A stretch of 64,000 nt of DNA from Rufibacter immobilis (GTDB taxonomy: Bacteria; Bacteroidota; Bacteroidia; Cytophagales; Hymenobacteraceae). The stretch covers positions 608,636 through 672,635 of the forward strand of contig NZ_RJJE01000017.1 of the NCBI RefSeq assembly GCF_003721565.1, in the 5' to 3' direction. The translations under genes were made by a program, and so were the position numbers. Numbering within the stretch: position 1 is the first letter of the stretch; every line of letters starts with the position of its first letter. The notes below the pieces were generated by a model. It did no database searches. It was given only the letters and a program-made list of their open reading frames with translations, and was not told where the DNA came from. Shown piece after piece: positions 42,435 through 51,230 of the stretch.

Positions 42435-43811
42435 TCAAAGAAGCTGGTTCGCCAGGTTGGCCAGTTCTGAGCGTTCGCCTTTCTGCAGCGTGATGTGCGC
42501 GTACAGGGGGTGGTTCTTGGCTTTGTCTATGAGGTAGGAGAGGCCGTTGCTTTGGCTGTCTAGGTACGGGGTGTCTATCTGGTAGATGTCGCCGGTGAAG
42601 ATGATTTTGGTGTTCTCCCCGGCCCGGGAGATAATGGTCTTGATCTCGTGGGGGGTGAGGTTCTGGGCTTCGTCAATGATGAAGATGATGTTGGAGAGGC
42701 TCCTGCCCCTGATGTAGGCCAGCGGCGTAATGACCAGCCGGTCGTCTTCTACCATTTCCTTGATGCGGTTGCTTTCGCGGCTGTGCTCCGGGAACTGGTT
42801 CTGGATGAATTTAAGGTTGTCCCAGAGCGGCTCCATGTACGGACCAATTTTGGAATTGGCGTCGCCGGGCAAAAAGCCCAGGTCGCGGTTGCTGAGCGGC
42901 ACAATGGGGCGGGCCAGGTAGATCTGCCGGTACACCTCGCGCTGCTCAATGGCGCCCGCCAGGGCCAGCAGCGTTTTCCCGGTACCCGCCACGCCCTGGA
43001 TGGAAACCAGTTTGATGTCTGGGTGCAGAATGGCGTGCAGCGCGAAGGTCTGTTCCGCGTTGCGCGGCTTTATGCCCACCGCCACCGGCTTGTCTACCCG
43101 TTCCAGTATGCGCGACTGGGGGTTATAGTACGCTAAGGCAGAAGATTTTGCGCTGCGCAGAATAAAGTAGTGGTTGTCCAGGGGCGGCTGCGGCAGGGCT
43201 TCCTCCACGGGACATTCGCCTTGCTCATACAGCTGCGTGATCACGGTAACCGGAATGCTCTCTACTAAGTCGCTGCCCCGGTACAGGTTGGTCACGTTCT
43301 GGATTTTGCCTGTCTCATAATCCTCGGCAGAAAGATTGAGCGCCCGGGCCTTCAACCGCAGGTTAATGTCCTTGGTCACCAGCGTTACCCGGTGGTCGGG
43401 CAGCTCGTGTTGCAGGGCCAGGGTGGCATTCAGGATCTTATGGTCGGTTTTGTCTTCATTGAAGATTTTTTCGGCGTCAATGGGCGCCCCGTGGCCCATG
43501 AGTACCTTGAAGCGTCCTTTGTTGGAGCCGCTGAGCGGAATCCAGGTCTGAAGCATGTGCTCTGCCGAGAGCTGGTCAATGAACCGGATAAACTCCCGGG
43601 CCTCAAAGTTCTTGATGTCGTTCCCTTTCTTGAAGTTGTCCAGTTCCTCCAGCACCGTGATGGGAATGGCTACGTCGTGTTCGCCGAAATGCTCTACGGC
43701 GCTGTGGTCATAGAGAATGACGGAGGTATCCAGTACAAAGGCTTTCTTGGGTTTGGGCGCTTCGGCCTCCGGCTTGGGAGCCCGTTTTCGGGTGGTGGCG
43801 GGTTTCTGCAC
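42435..43811 (-). CDS. PhoH family protein with N-terminal PIN domain
   Basis: 458 residues, GTG start at 43809-43811. The N-terminal PIN nuclease fold has FVLDTSVILYDHS with the first acidic residue, then PITVLEELDNFKKG, and VTLVTKDINLRLKA. The C-terminal PhoH ATPase has VSIQGVAGTGKTLLALAGA (Walker A) and IIFIIDEAQNLTPHEIKTIISRAG (Walker B). PIN-PhoH proteins have been described as RNA helicase/RNase pairs fused in one polypeptide; the physiological target is unknown. The gene is monocistronic. Confidence 0.93.
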   Translation of the reverse strand: MQKPATTRKRAPKPEAEAPKPKKAFVLDTSVILYDHSAVEHFGEHDVAIPITVLEELDNFKKGNDIKNFEAREFIRFIDQLSAEHMLQTWIPLSGSNKGRFKVLMGHGAPIDAEKIFNEDKTDHKILNATLALQHELPDHRVTLVTKDINLRLKARALNLSAEDYETGKIQNVTNLYRGSDLVESIPVTVITQLYEQGECPVEEALPQPPLDNHYFILRSAKSSALAYYNPQSRILERVDKPVAVGIKPRNAEQTFALHAILHPDIKLVSIQGVAGTGKTLLALAGAIEQREVYRQIYLARPIVPLSNRDLGFLPGDANSKIGPYMEPLWDNLKFIQNQFPEHSRESNRIKEMVEDDRLVITPLAYIRGRSLSNIIFIIDEAQNLTPHEIKTIISRAGENTKIIFTGDIYQIDTPYLDSQSNGLSYLIDKAKNHPLYAHITLQKGERSELANLANQLL

Positions 43812-43962
43812 AAGACTCAGTTTAATGTGAAAACTAGAAGATAAAATAGGGCGATTAGGATGTACCTAAGATGGCAATTATTTCGTTCCCAAAAAGGAAA
43901 GCGGTCTATTAAATTTTGATAAAGTTCTTTCTGAGTATCAGGTTTTTCTCATCCTTCATCTT

Positions 43963-44472
43963 ATGGAAAAGAGCGCCCCTTTTTTTGAAAGCCGAAAAGC
44001 TGTTTTTGCCCTTCTGCTGGCCTCAGGACTGGTGCTGCAGAGTTTGCCCAGCGCCGCGGCCTGGCCCTGGCAATGGAACCAGTACGACAAAAAGCAGCTG
44101 AAGAACGGCCGCTGGCGAGTGTACCATGACGCCGACTCCCAGGTGCTGCACTACAGCGGCCGGTACCGGCACGGCAAGGAAGTAGGCCGCTGGAAAACTT
44201 ATACCGCAGACGGCAATCTGTACTTCAAAGAGCGCATCAAGCGCCGCAAGAACTACATTGAAACCGTGTATTACCATCCCAACGGGCAGGTGTCGCACCG
44301 CGGCTTGGCGTACCTGCGCGATGCTGAGCACGGCGGCGTGCACTACTACTGGGACGGCGACTGGGAGTATTTTGACGAGGCCGGAAAAGCCTTGGGCATC
44401 AAGACCTTCGCGAAAGGGACCGCCGTAACCAATACACCGGTGCTAAGCAATAATAAAAAGAAGAAGGAGTAG
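43963..44472 (+). CDS. Secreted WPW-motif protein with YwqK/MORN-like repeats, copy 1
   Basis: 169 residues. A signal peptide precedes AAAWPWQWNQYDKKQLKNGRW. Repeats of the type GRYRHGKEVGRWKTYTADGNLYFKERI and YYHPNGQVSHRG resemble MORN-variant repeats of the YwqK family. The last 20 residues are Lys-rich. A tandem paralogue follows at 44523, 50 bases downstream, with the same layout, so the pair arose by local duplication. The role is unknown; the repeats suggest an envelope-associated binding protein. Confidence 0.75.
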   Translation: MEKSAPFFESRKAVFALLLASGLVLQSLPSAAAWPWQWNQYDKKQLKNGRWRVYHDADSQVLHYSGRYRHGKEVGRWKTYTADGNLYFKERIKRRKNYIETVYYHPNGQVSHRGLAYLRDAEHGGVHYYWDGDWEYFDEAGKALGIKTFAKGTAVTNTPVLSNNKKKKE

Positions 44473-44522
44473 GGCGTAGGTAAGGAAATATTGCTTACTA
44501 TTGTGAACTAAACTTTTAGTTC

Positions 44523-45014
44523 ATGAAGAAGCCGGTTTACCTTAAGTCTTTTCTGCTGCTGCTTTGCGTGTTCTTAGTAGCAAACTCTGGGAGTGCCTCC
44601 ATGGCCTGGCCCTGGAAGTGGAACCAAGTGAACAAGGCGGGCAACCGGCAGGGCAAGTGGCGCGCTTTCTATGAGCACAAACCGGAGCAACTCATGTACC
44701 GCGGGCGCTTCAAAGACGGCCAGGAACGAGGCACCTGGAGAACGTACTCAGAAAACGGAACGTTGGAGCGGCTGGAGAAGTATGAGCCCCGGCACAAGCG
44801 CATCAGGACCATTTTTTACCATCCCAACGGGAAGGTGTCCCATACCGGCATGGCGTATCTGTTTGAAGAGAAGAATATGCTCATGTACAAGTGGCACGGC
44901 GACTGGCACTACTATGATGCCGCGGGCAACTGGCTCGGCTGGAAGAGCTTCAGCTGCGGACAGGCCGCTTCTGCCGAGCCCGTGCAAGCGAAGAAACCAG
45001 CTGATGTAAAGTAA
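44523..45014 (+). CDS. Secreted WPW-motif protein with YwqK/MORN-like repeats, copy 2
   Basis: 163 residues, paralogue of the previous gene: signal peptide, then MAWPWKWNQVNKAGNRQGKW, GRFKDGQERGTWRTYSENGTLE, and FYHPNGKVSHTGMAYL. The two share the WPW-x-WNQ start and the YHPNG strand but differ in most other positions, so the duplication is not recent. Probably cotranscribed with copy 1. Function unknown. Confidence 0.75.
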   Translation: MKKPVYLKSFLLLLCVFLVANSGSASMAWPWKWNQVNKAGNRQGKWRAFYEHKPEQLMYRGRFKDGQERGTWRTYSENGTLERLEKYEPRHKRIRTIFYHPNGKVSHTGMAYLFEEKNMLMYKWHGDWHYYDAAGNWLGWKSFSCGQAASAEPVQAKKPADVK

Positions 45015-45082
45015 AATAAGTTTCATTCATCTTTTGGTCTTCCCTCTTTAGGAACTCAGTTTCCAGCTGCTTCTTTTAATAT

Positions 45083-45122
45083 CTGTTTTTGTGCCAAATT
45101 GGGAAAAACGGCAGCTAAACGG
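45083..45122 (-). repeat. Palindrome-family copy, asymmetric type, reversed
   Basis: On the minus strand it reads CCGTTTAGCTGCCGTTTTTC followed by CCAATTTGGCACAAAAACAG. Confidence 0.6.
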
Positions 45123-45183
45123 AAAATCGAAATGGGTTCTGTAAAATAGCTTGAGCTACTGATCGTGAGATAAGCTTTGCATA

Positions 45184-45221
45184 CGTTTAGGGGCTTATTT
45201 CAGAAAAAGAGCCCCTAAACG
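45184..45221. repeat. Palindrome-family copy
   Basis: CGTTTAGGGGCTTATTTC with mirror GAAAAAGAGCCCCTAAACG. Confidence 0.88.
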
Positions 45222-45225
45222 CCCT

Positions 45226-45270
45226 ATAAAAGAGAAGGCCAGACTTTTCAGTCTGGCCTTCTCTTTTACT
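45226..45270. terminator. Terminator of gltA
   Basis: AAAAGAGAAGGCCAGACT pairs with AGTCTGGCCTTCTCTTTT; the minus strand shows the T-run needed for gltA. Confidence 0.9.
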
Positions 45271-45286
45271 ATATAGAAGCGGAATA

Positions 45287-46573
45287 TTAACGCTCGTTGA
45301 TGGCGGTGTAGTCACGTTCGGTAGCACCGGTGTAGATCTGGCGCGGACGACCGATAGGCTCTTTCGCGTCGCGCATTTCTTTCCACTGGGCAATCCAGCC
45401 GGGCAGGCGACCCAACGCGAACATCACAGTGAACATCTCCGTCGGGATCCCGATGGCGCGGTAGATGATACCGGAGTAGAAGTCCACGTTAGGGTACAGC
45501 TTGCGCTCCACAAAATAAGGGTCTGTAAGGGCGGCTTGCTCCAGGTCTTTGGCAATGTTCAGGATGGGGTCATTCACGCCCAGGGCGGTTAAGACTTCAT
45601 CGGCAGTTTTCTTGATGATAGTGGCGCGAGGGTCAAAGTTTTTGTACACCCGGTGCCCGAAGCCCATGAGACGGAACGGATCGTTCTTGTCCTTGGCTTT
45701 CTCAATATACTTCTTGGAGTCTCCGCCGTCTGCCTTAATGGCTTCCAGCATTTCAATCACCGCCTGGTTCGCCCCGCCGTGCAGCGGTCCCCACAGGGCG
45801 CTGATACCGGCAGAAACCGAAGAGTACAGGCTGGCGTTGGCAGAGCCCACCAGACGCACGGTAGAGGTAGAGCAGTTCTGCTCATGGTCGGCGTGCAGGA
45901 TCAATAGCTTGTTCAGGGCATCTACCACCACCGGGTTAATCTCGTACTCCTCCGTTGGGTACGCGAACATCATGTGCAGGAAGTTAGAGCAGTAGTCCAG
46001 CTTGTTCTTAGGGTAGTTCACCGGGTGACCTACGGAGTTTTTGTAAGACCAGGCCGCAATGGTAGACAATTTGGCCATAAGGCGGATAATGTCCAGGTCG
46101 CGGGCTTCTTTGGTCTGGTTAGGGTTCAGAGACTCTGGATAGAAGGCGGTGAGGGAGCTTACCAGGGCAGAAAGGATGCCCATAGGGTGCGCCGTGGAAG
46201 GGAAACCGTCCAGAATTTTGCGCATGTCCTCGTTCACCAGGGTATGAACTTTGATCTGGTTTGCGAAATTGTCTGATTCCGTTTGGGTAGGCAGGGCACC
46301 GTAGATGAGCAGGTAAGCCACTTCAATGAAAGAAGACTTCTCCGCCAGTTGCTCAATAGGATACCCCCTGTAGCGCAGGATACCGTTTTCGCCGTCCAGG
46401 AACGTGATGGCGCTCTCGGTGGCCCCCGTGTTCTTGTAACCAGAGTCAAGGGTTACGTAACCGGTTTGCGCGCGTAAAGCATTAATATCAATGGCCTTCT
46501 CGTTCTCAGTGCCCGTAATAACCGGAAACTGGTACGATTTGCCCTCCAAAATTAGTTCAGCAAAATCAGACAT
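45287..46573 (-). CDS. gltA: Citrate synthase
   Basis: 428 residues, the length of hexameric type II-like bacterial citrate synthases. Catalytic residues are visible in HADHEQNCSTSTVRLVGSA, GFGHRVYKNFDPRA (His) and LYPNVDFYSGIIYRAIGIP (Asp). SAGISALWGPLHGGANQAV is the active-site glycine region. The enzyme condenses oxaloacetate with acetyl-CoA; with Mqo in this window it covers the first steps of the TCA cycle. It is monocistronic and divergent from the aldehyde dehydrogenase gene. Confidence 0.97.
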   Translation of the reverse strand: MSDFAELILEGKSYQFPVITGTENEKAIDINALRAQTGYVTLDSGYKNTGATESAITFLDGENGILRYRGYPIEQLAEKSSFIEVAYLLIYGALPTQTESDNFANQIKVHTLVNEDMRKILDGFPSTAHPMGILSALVSSLTAFYPESLNPNQTKEARDLDIIRLMAKLSTIAAWSYKNSVGHPVNYPKNKLDYCSNFLHMMFAYPTEEYEINPVVVDALNKLLILHADHEQNCSTSTVRLVGSANASLYSSVSAGISALWGPLHGGANQAVIEMLEAIKADGGDSKKYIEKAKDKNDPFRLMGFGHRVYKNFDPRATIIKKTADEVLTALGVNDPILNIAKDLEQAALTDPYFVERKLYPNVDFYSGIIYRAIGIPTEMFTVMFALGRLPGWIAQWKEMRDAKEPIGRPRQIYTGATERDYTAINER

Positions 46574-47116
46574 ATTACTTCTTTAAGTTGTGTAGTTAGG
46601 TTGTTACGCCTCGCGGCGAAGTTAGCCAAAAGCGCCAAAAAATGAAAAGTGTTATGCAGAACATACTTCTTTAGGCGGCCGAAAGGTTGCACAAAATGTT
46701 GTTCTTCCTGTTGCACAGCCTTTGGGTAAGGCTTGGCAGCGTGCAAGAAGAACCAGCCTTTCGTTCTCTACAAGCCAGTAGCTCCTGATTAAATCTAAAC
46801 GCTTTTGCTGCACCCAATATAGAGACAACTGCAGTTTAGCTCCAATAAATTTTTTATATTTTCTACTCTTTACGGCTTTTTATGAAGGATATACGGCGGG
46901 TGGGGTGGCTTTAAGAAACTGTTAAACAAACATCTGTTAGTTCTGTCAATGATAATAAATTCTTAAATAGCCTGCTTTAAATACGAAAAATGTTAAATAA
47001 TAATCGTTTAAATAAAATATTAATAAACAGTAAAAATCAATTTTGAGAATATCATAATAATGCCTAAGATTGGTTTATGTCATAAGTTAAAACATTGTAA
47101 GAGTAACACACTTAGT
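46574..47116. other. Divergent intergenic region gltA/gapN
   Basis: About 540 bases, the second half very AT-rich. No gene or strong hairpin was seen. The promoters of both genes must be here, but no exact TAnnTTTG box was found. Confidence 0.4.
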
Positions 47117-48769
47117 ATGGAAGTAACAGATAATCTAGAACTGGTGACAGAGGACACTCTGCGGCAGATCTTCCCCCGCGAAGAGCAGATTCCGGCGGAG
47201 TATGCCCTGCCCCAGGAGATTCACCAGCGGGAGTACCTGTCTAATGGAAGCATGAAGACCTGGCAAGGCCCTACCCATGAGGTATACTCACCGGTAGCGG
47301 TAGCCCTGCCAGACGGAACCTACCAGCGCAAGCTCATAGGCACCTACCCGGTCTGTACCGAGAAAGAAGCCATGGAGGCCTTAGACGCCGCCGTTGAAGC
47401 CTATGATAACGGGCGCGGTGAGTGGCCCACCATGGGCGTGGATGACCGCATCCGGTGCGTAGACCATTTCACCCAGAAGATGATTGCCCAGAAAGACATT
47501 GTGGTAAAGCTCATCATGTGGGAGATTGGCAAATCGTATGCAGACTCTGTGAAGGAATTTGACCGTACCGTAGAATATATATATGCCACCATTGACGCCC
47601 TCAAAAACATAGACCGGCAGTCTTCCCGGTTTGAGATAGAGCAGGGCATTGTGGCGCAGGTGCGCCGGTCGCCGCTGGGGGTGGTGCTGTGCATGGGGCC
47701 TTTCAACTACCCGCTCAATGAGACGCTCACCACGTTCATCCCGGCGCTCATCATGGGCAATACCATTCTGTTCAAGCCGCCTAAGCACGGTACGCTGTTG
47801 TTTTACCCCTTGCTGCAGGCGTTCCAGGAGAGTTTCCCGGCGGGGGTGGTGAACACCATCTACGGTCGGGGCCACGCCATTGTGCCCGCCCTTATGCAGT
47901 CTGGCAAGATCAACGTGCTAACCCTCATTGGTTCCAGCAAGGTAGCCGACGAGCTGAAGAAACTGCACCCTAAAGTAAACCGCCTGCGCGCCATTCTGGG
48001 TCTGGACGCCAAAAACGCCGCCATCATCACGCAGAACGCAGACCTCAAGCAGGCCGTGGAAGAAACAGTGCTGGGTTCTTTGTCTTTCAACGGACAGCGC
48101 TGTACCGCCTTGAAAATCGTCTTTGTGCACCGGAGCAAAGTAGATGAGTTCCTAGAAAGGCTGAGCCAGGCGATCAGTCAACTGAAATTCGGGATGCCTT
48201 GGGAGAAAGGCGTGGCCTTAACCCCGCTTCCGGAGCCGCACAAACCCGCCTATTTAAAGGAATGCATTGATGATGCCATCGCCCACGGGGCGCAGGTGGT
48301 AAATGAGGGCGGCGGAACCGCGTTTGAGTCGTTCGTTTATCCCGCCGTTGTGTACCCGGTTACGCCGGAGATGAAACTGTACCGTGAGGAACAGTTCGGG
48401 CCCATTATACCGGTGCTGGCCTTTGATGACATAGAGGAACCCATCCAGTACCTCATCAACTCCACCCACGGGCAACAGGTAAGCCTTTTCAGTAATGACC
48501 ACGAAGAACTTTCCTCACTCATTGACCCTTTGGTGAACCAGGTGAGCCGCGTGAACATTAACTGCCAGTGCCAGCGGGGGCCAGACGTGTTCCCGTTCAC
48601 GGGCCGCAAAGACAGCGCCGAGGGAACGCTCTCCGTGGTGGACGCACTGCGTTCGTTCTCTATCCGTTCATTGGTAGCCACCAAACTGAACGAGAACAAC
48701 AAACAGTTGCTCAACCAGATTGTGAGCGACGGGACCTCCAATTTCCTGAGCACCAAATTCATCTTCTAG
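47117..48769 (+). CDS. gapN: NADP-dependent glyceraldehyde-3-phosphate dehydrogenase-like aldehyde dehydrogenase
   Basis: 550 residues from the ATG at 47117. Aldehyde dehydrogenase hallmarks are GVVLCMGPFNYPLNETLTTFIPALIMGNTILFKPP (oxyanion Asn and cofactor Lys), ILTLIGSSKVADEL, and SFNGQRCTALK with the catalytic Cys. These and the C-terminal GPDVFPFTGRKDSAEGTLSV match non-phosphorylating GAPN, which oxidises glyceraldehyde-3-phosphate to 3-phosphoglycerate and makes NADPH. The protein is longer at both ends than classic GapN. It precedes the trehalose/glycogen cluster but is separated from it by a terminator. Confidence 0.82.
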   Translation: MEVTDNLELVTEDTLRQIFPREEQIPAEYALPQEIHQREYLSNGSMKTWQGPTHEVYSPVAVALPDGTYQRKLIGTYPVCTEKEAMEALDAAVEAYDNGRGEWPTMGVDDRIRCVDHFTQKMIAQKDIVVKLIMWEIGKSYADSVKEFDRTVEYIYATIDALKNIDRQSSRFEIEQGIVAQVRRSPLGVVLCMGPFNYPLNETLTTFIPALIMGNTILFKPPKHGTLLFYPLLQAFQESFPAGVVNTIYGRGHAIVPALMQSGKINVLTLIGSSKVADELKKLHPKVNRLRAILGLDAKNAAIITQNADLKQAVEETVLGSLSFNGQRCTALKIVFVHRSKVDEFLERLSQAISQLKFGMPWEKGVALTPLPEPHKPAYLKECIDDAIAHGAQVVNEGGGTAFESFVYPAVVYPVTPEMKLYREEQFGPIIPVLAFDDIEEPIQYLINSTHGQQVSLFSNDHEELSSLIDPLVNQVSRVNINCQCQRGPDVFPFTGRKDSAEGTLSVVDALRSFSIRSLVATKLNENNKQLLNQIVSDGTSNFLSTKFIF

Positions 48770-48787
48770 TAGTGCTGTTTCTAAGCA

Positions 48788-48827
48788 AAAGGCCGCCGCA
48801 GTTTTATCTGCGGCGGCCTTTTTTTAT
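48788..48827 (+). terminator. Terminator of gapN
   Basis: AAAGGCCGCCGCAG...CTGCGGCGGCCTTT hairpin followed by T-run. Confidence 0.92.
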
Positions 48828-48832
48828 GGTGT

Positions 48833-48870
48833 GCGTTTAGCGGCTCTTTTTCCAGAATTAGCCCCAAACC
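48833..48870 (+). repeat. Palindrome-family copy, asymmetric type
   Basis: GCGTTTAGCGGCTCTTTTTCC followed by AGAATTAGCCCCAAACC. The rest of the 200 bases before glgX holds no recognised box. Confidence 0.7.
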
Positions 48871-49073
48871 AAGTAGGCCCAGACAGAGGCAGCAAGGGCT
48901 AAGGCAGCCTGTTAGCGCTATGCTTTCCCTCTTCTTCCAGACATAGTCCGATTTTTTTAAGAATCAGGACTTTCACTGTAGACACAAATTGCATTTCTCC
49001 GTACACGGTACGCAAGGAAAACGATAGAGTACCAAACTCTCCTCTACGCACTCAAACCTGACACACACAGACT

Positions 49074-51230
49074 ATGAACATTATTACCTATCCGGGTAGT
49101 CCTTTCCCCTTAGGAGCCACTTGGGACGGCAAAGGCGTGAATTTCGCTCTGTACGCCCGCCACGCCGAGAAAGTGGAGCTCTGCCTATTTTCTACTACTG
49201 AAGATGATGTGGAGACCGCCCGCATCAAGATGACGGAGCGCACCCATGAGGTCTGGCACACGTACATTCCGGAACTGGAGCCGGGGCAGCTCTACGGGTT
49301 CAGGGTACACGGACCCTATGAGCCGGAGAACGGACACCGGTTCAACCACCACAAATTACTCATAGACCCGTACGCCAAAGCCATTGCCGGCACCATCAAC
49401 TGGCATGAATCCCTGTTCGGCTACCAGTTTGGGAATGAAGATGAAGACCTGAGCTTCAGTGAGATGGACAGCGCCCCGTATATCCCCAAAGCGGTGGTAA
49501 TTGACCCTAACTTTGACTGGGAGGGAGACGTATCACCTAAATATCCTTACTACCAGTCCGTCATCTATGAGGCGCATGTGAAAGGCTTTACCCAGCTGCA
49601 CCCAGATATTCCAGATGAGATACGGGGCACCTACGCGGGCATCGGGCACCCAGCCACCATTCAGTACCTGAAGGATTTAGGAATCACGGCCATAGAGTTA
49701 CTGCCAGTGCACCATTTTATCACAGATTGGTACCTGCAAGACAAAGGCCTCACCAATTACTGGGGCTACAATACCATTGGGTTCTTTGCCCCAGACGTGC
49801 GCTATTCCAGCAGTGGCGTGCTAGGCCAGCAGGTTACTGAGTTCAAGAACATGGTGAAGGCCCTGCACAAGGCGGGCATTGAGGTGATCTTGGACGTGGT
49901 GTACAACCATACCGGCGAAGGCAACGAGAAAGGCCCTACGCTCTCCTTTAAAGGAGTAGACAATGCTTCCTATTACCGCCTGGTGGAAGACGACAAACGG
50001 TACTATATGGATTACACCGGTACCGGCAATACCCTCAATGCCAATCTACCCAGTGTGCTGCGCCTTATCATGGACAGCCTGCGGTACTGGATTCTGGAAA
50101 TGCACGTAGACGGCTTCCGCTTTGACCTGGCCTCGGCCCTGGCCCGTGAACTGCATGGGGTGGACAAACTGAGCTCCTTCTTTGACATCATCCACCAGGA
50201 CCCCGTGATCTCCCAGGTGAAACTCATCGCTGAGCCCTGGGATGTGGGCGAAGGCGGATACCAGGTAGGCAACTTCCCGCCGGGCTGGACCGAATGGAAC
50301 GGAATGTACCGCGACTGCATGCGTGATTTCTGGCGCGGAGAGGAGAGCATGCTGGCTGAGTTCGCCAACCGCTTCACCGGATCATCTGATTTGTATTATG
50401 ATGACTACCGCCGGCCTACCGCCAGCATCAACTTCATCACCGCCCATGACGGCTTCACGCTGCATGACTTGGTTTCTTACAATGAGAAGCACAACGAGGC
50501 CAACGGCGAGGACAGCAAAGACGGCGATGACCATAACCGTTCCTGGAACTGCGGCGCCGAAGGCCCCACCGATGACCAATGGATCATTGACCTGCGCAAC
50601 CGCCAGAAGCGCAATTTCCTGGCTACCCTGTTTCTTTCCCAAGGGGTGCCTATGTTGGTGGCCGGTGATGAGATGAGCCGCACCCAGGGCGGGAACAACA
50701 ACGCCTATTGCCAAGACAATGAGATCTCCTGGATCAACTGGCAGCACGCTGATAAATCTTTGATGGAGTTTTCCAAAAAGCTCATTCATTTCCGCCAGAA
50801 CCATCCGGTTTTCCGCCGTAGGCGCTGGTTTAAAGGCAGCGAGATAGAAGGGCTGGGGGTAGAGGACATCGCCTGGTTTTTACCTACCGGCCACTCCATG
50901 TCTATGGAGCACTGGGACCAGGACCACGCCAAATCCCTGGCTATTTACCTCAACGGCCGGGGCGTGCATACCCGTGGGCCTAAAGGCGAGATTCTGATAG
51001 ATGATTCTTTTTACGTGATCTTCAATGCCTACCATGATTCTCTGGAGTTTACGCTGCCCGCAGAGAAATACGGAAGCCAGTGGGAAGTTGCCATTGATAC
51101 CTTCAGAGACCAGGTAGAGCCTGAGCAACCCGCCATTTACAACGCCGGAGACAGTTTCCTGGTGGAAGGCAGGTCTGTGTTGGTCCTGAAAAACCATGTG
51201 CATGCAACAGAGCCAGAAGCAAATGAATAA
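49074..51230 (+). CDS. glgX: Glycogen debranching enzyme GlgX
   Basis: 718 residues. An N-terminal CBM48 domain (residues ~5-110; YPGSPFPLGATWDGKGVNFALYA) precedes the GH13 barrel. Active-site regions are EVILDVVYNHTGEGNE, VDGFRFDLASALARE (nucleophile Asp), KLIAEPWDVGEGGYQVGNFPPGWTEWNG (acid Glu) and ITAHDGFTLHD (stabilising Asp). It removes alpha-1,6 branches from glycogen or limit dextrins, giving linear maltodextrins for TreY. The gene overlaps treZ by eight bases, and the two are surely cotranscribed. Confidence 0.95.
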   Translation: MNIITYPGSPFPLGATWDGKGVNFALYARHAEKVELCLFSTTEDDVETARIKMTERTHEVWHTYIPELEPGQLYGFRVHGPYEPENGHRFNHHKLLIDPYAKAIAGTINWHESLFGYQFGNEDEDLSFSEMDSAPYIPKAVVIDPNFDWEGDVSPKYPYYQSVIYEAHVKGFTQLHPDIPDEIRGTYAGIGHPATIQYLKDLGITAIELLPVHHFITDWYLQDKGLTNYWGYNTIGFFAPDVRYSSSGVLGQQVTEFKNMVKALHKAGIEVILDVVYNHTGEGNEKGPTLSFKGVDNASYYRLVEDDKRYYMDYTGTGNTLNANLPSVLRLIMDSLRYWILEMHVDGFRFDLASALARELHGVDKLSSFFDIIHQDPVISQVKLIAEPWDVGEGGYQVGNFPPGWTEWNGMYRDCMRDFWRGEESMLAEFANRFTGSSDLYYDDYRRPTASINFITAHDGFTLHDLVSYNEKHNEANGEDSKDGDDHNRSWNCGAEGPTDDQWIIDLRNRQKRNFLATLFLSQGVPMLVAGDEMSRTQGGNNNAYCQDNEISWINWQHADKSLMEFSKKLIHFRQNHPVFRRRRWFKGSEIEGLGVEDIAWFLPTGHSMSMEHWDQDHAKSLAIYLNGRGVHTRGPKGEILIDDSFYVIFNAYHDSLEFTLPAEKYGSQWEVAIDTFRDQVEPEQPAIYNAGDSFLVEGRSVLVLKNHVHATEPEANE

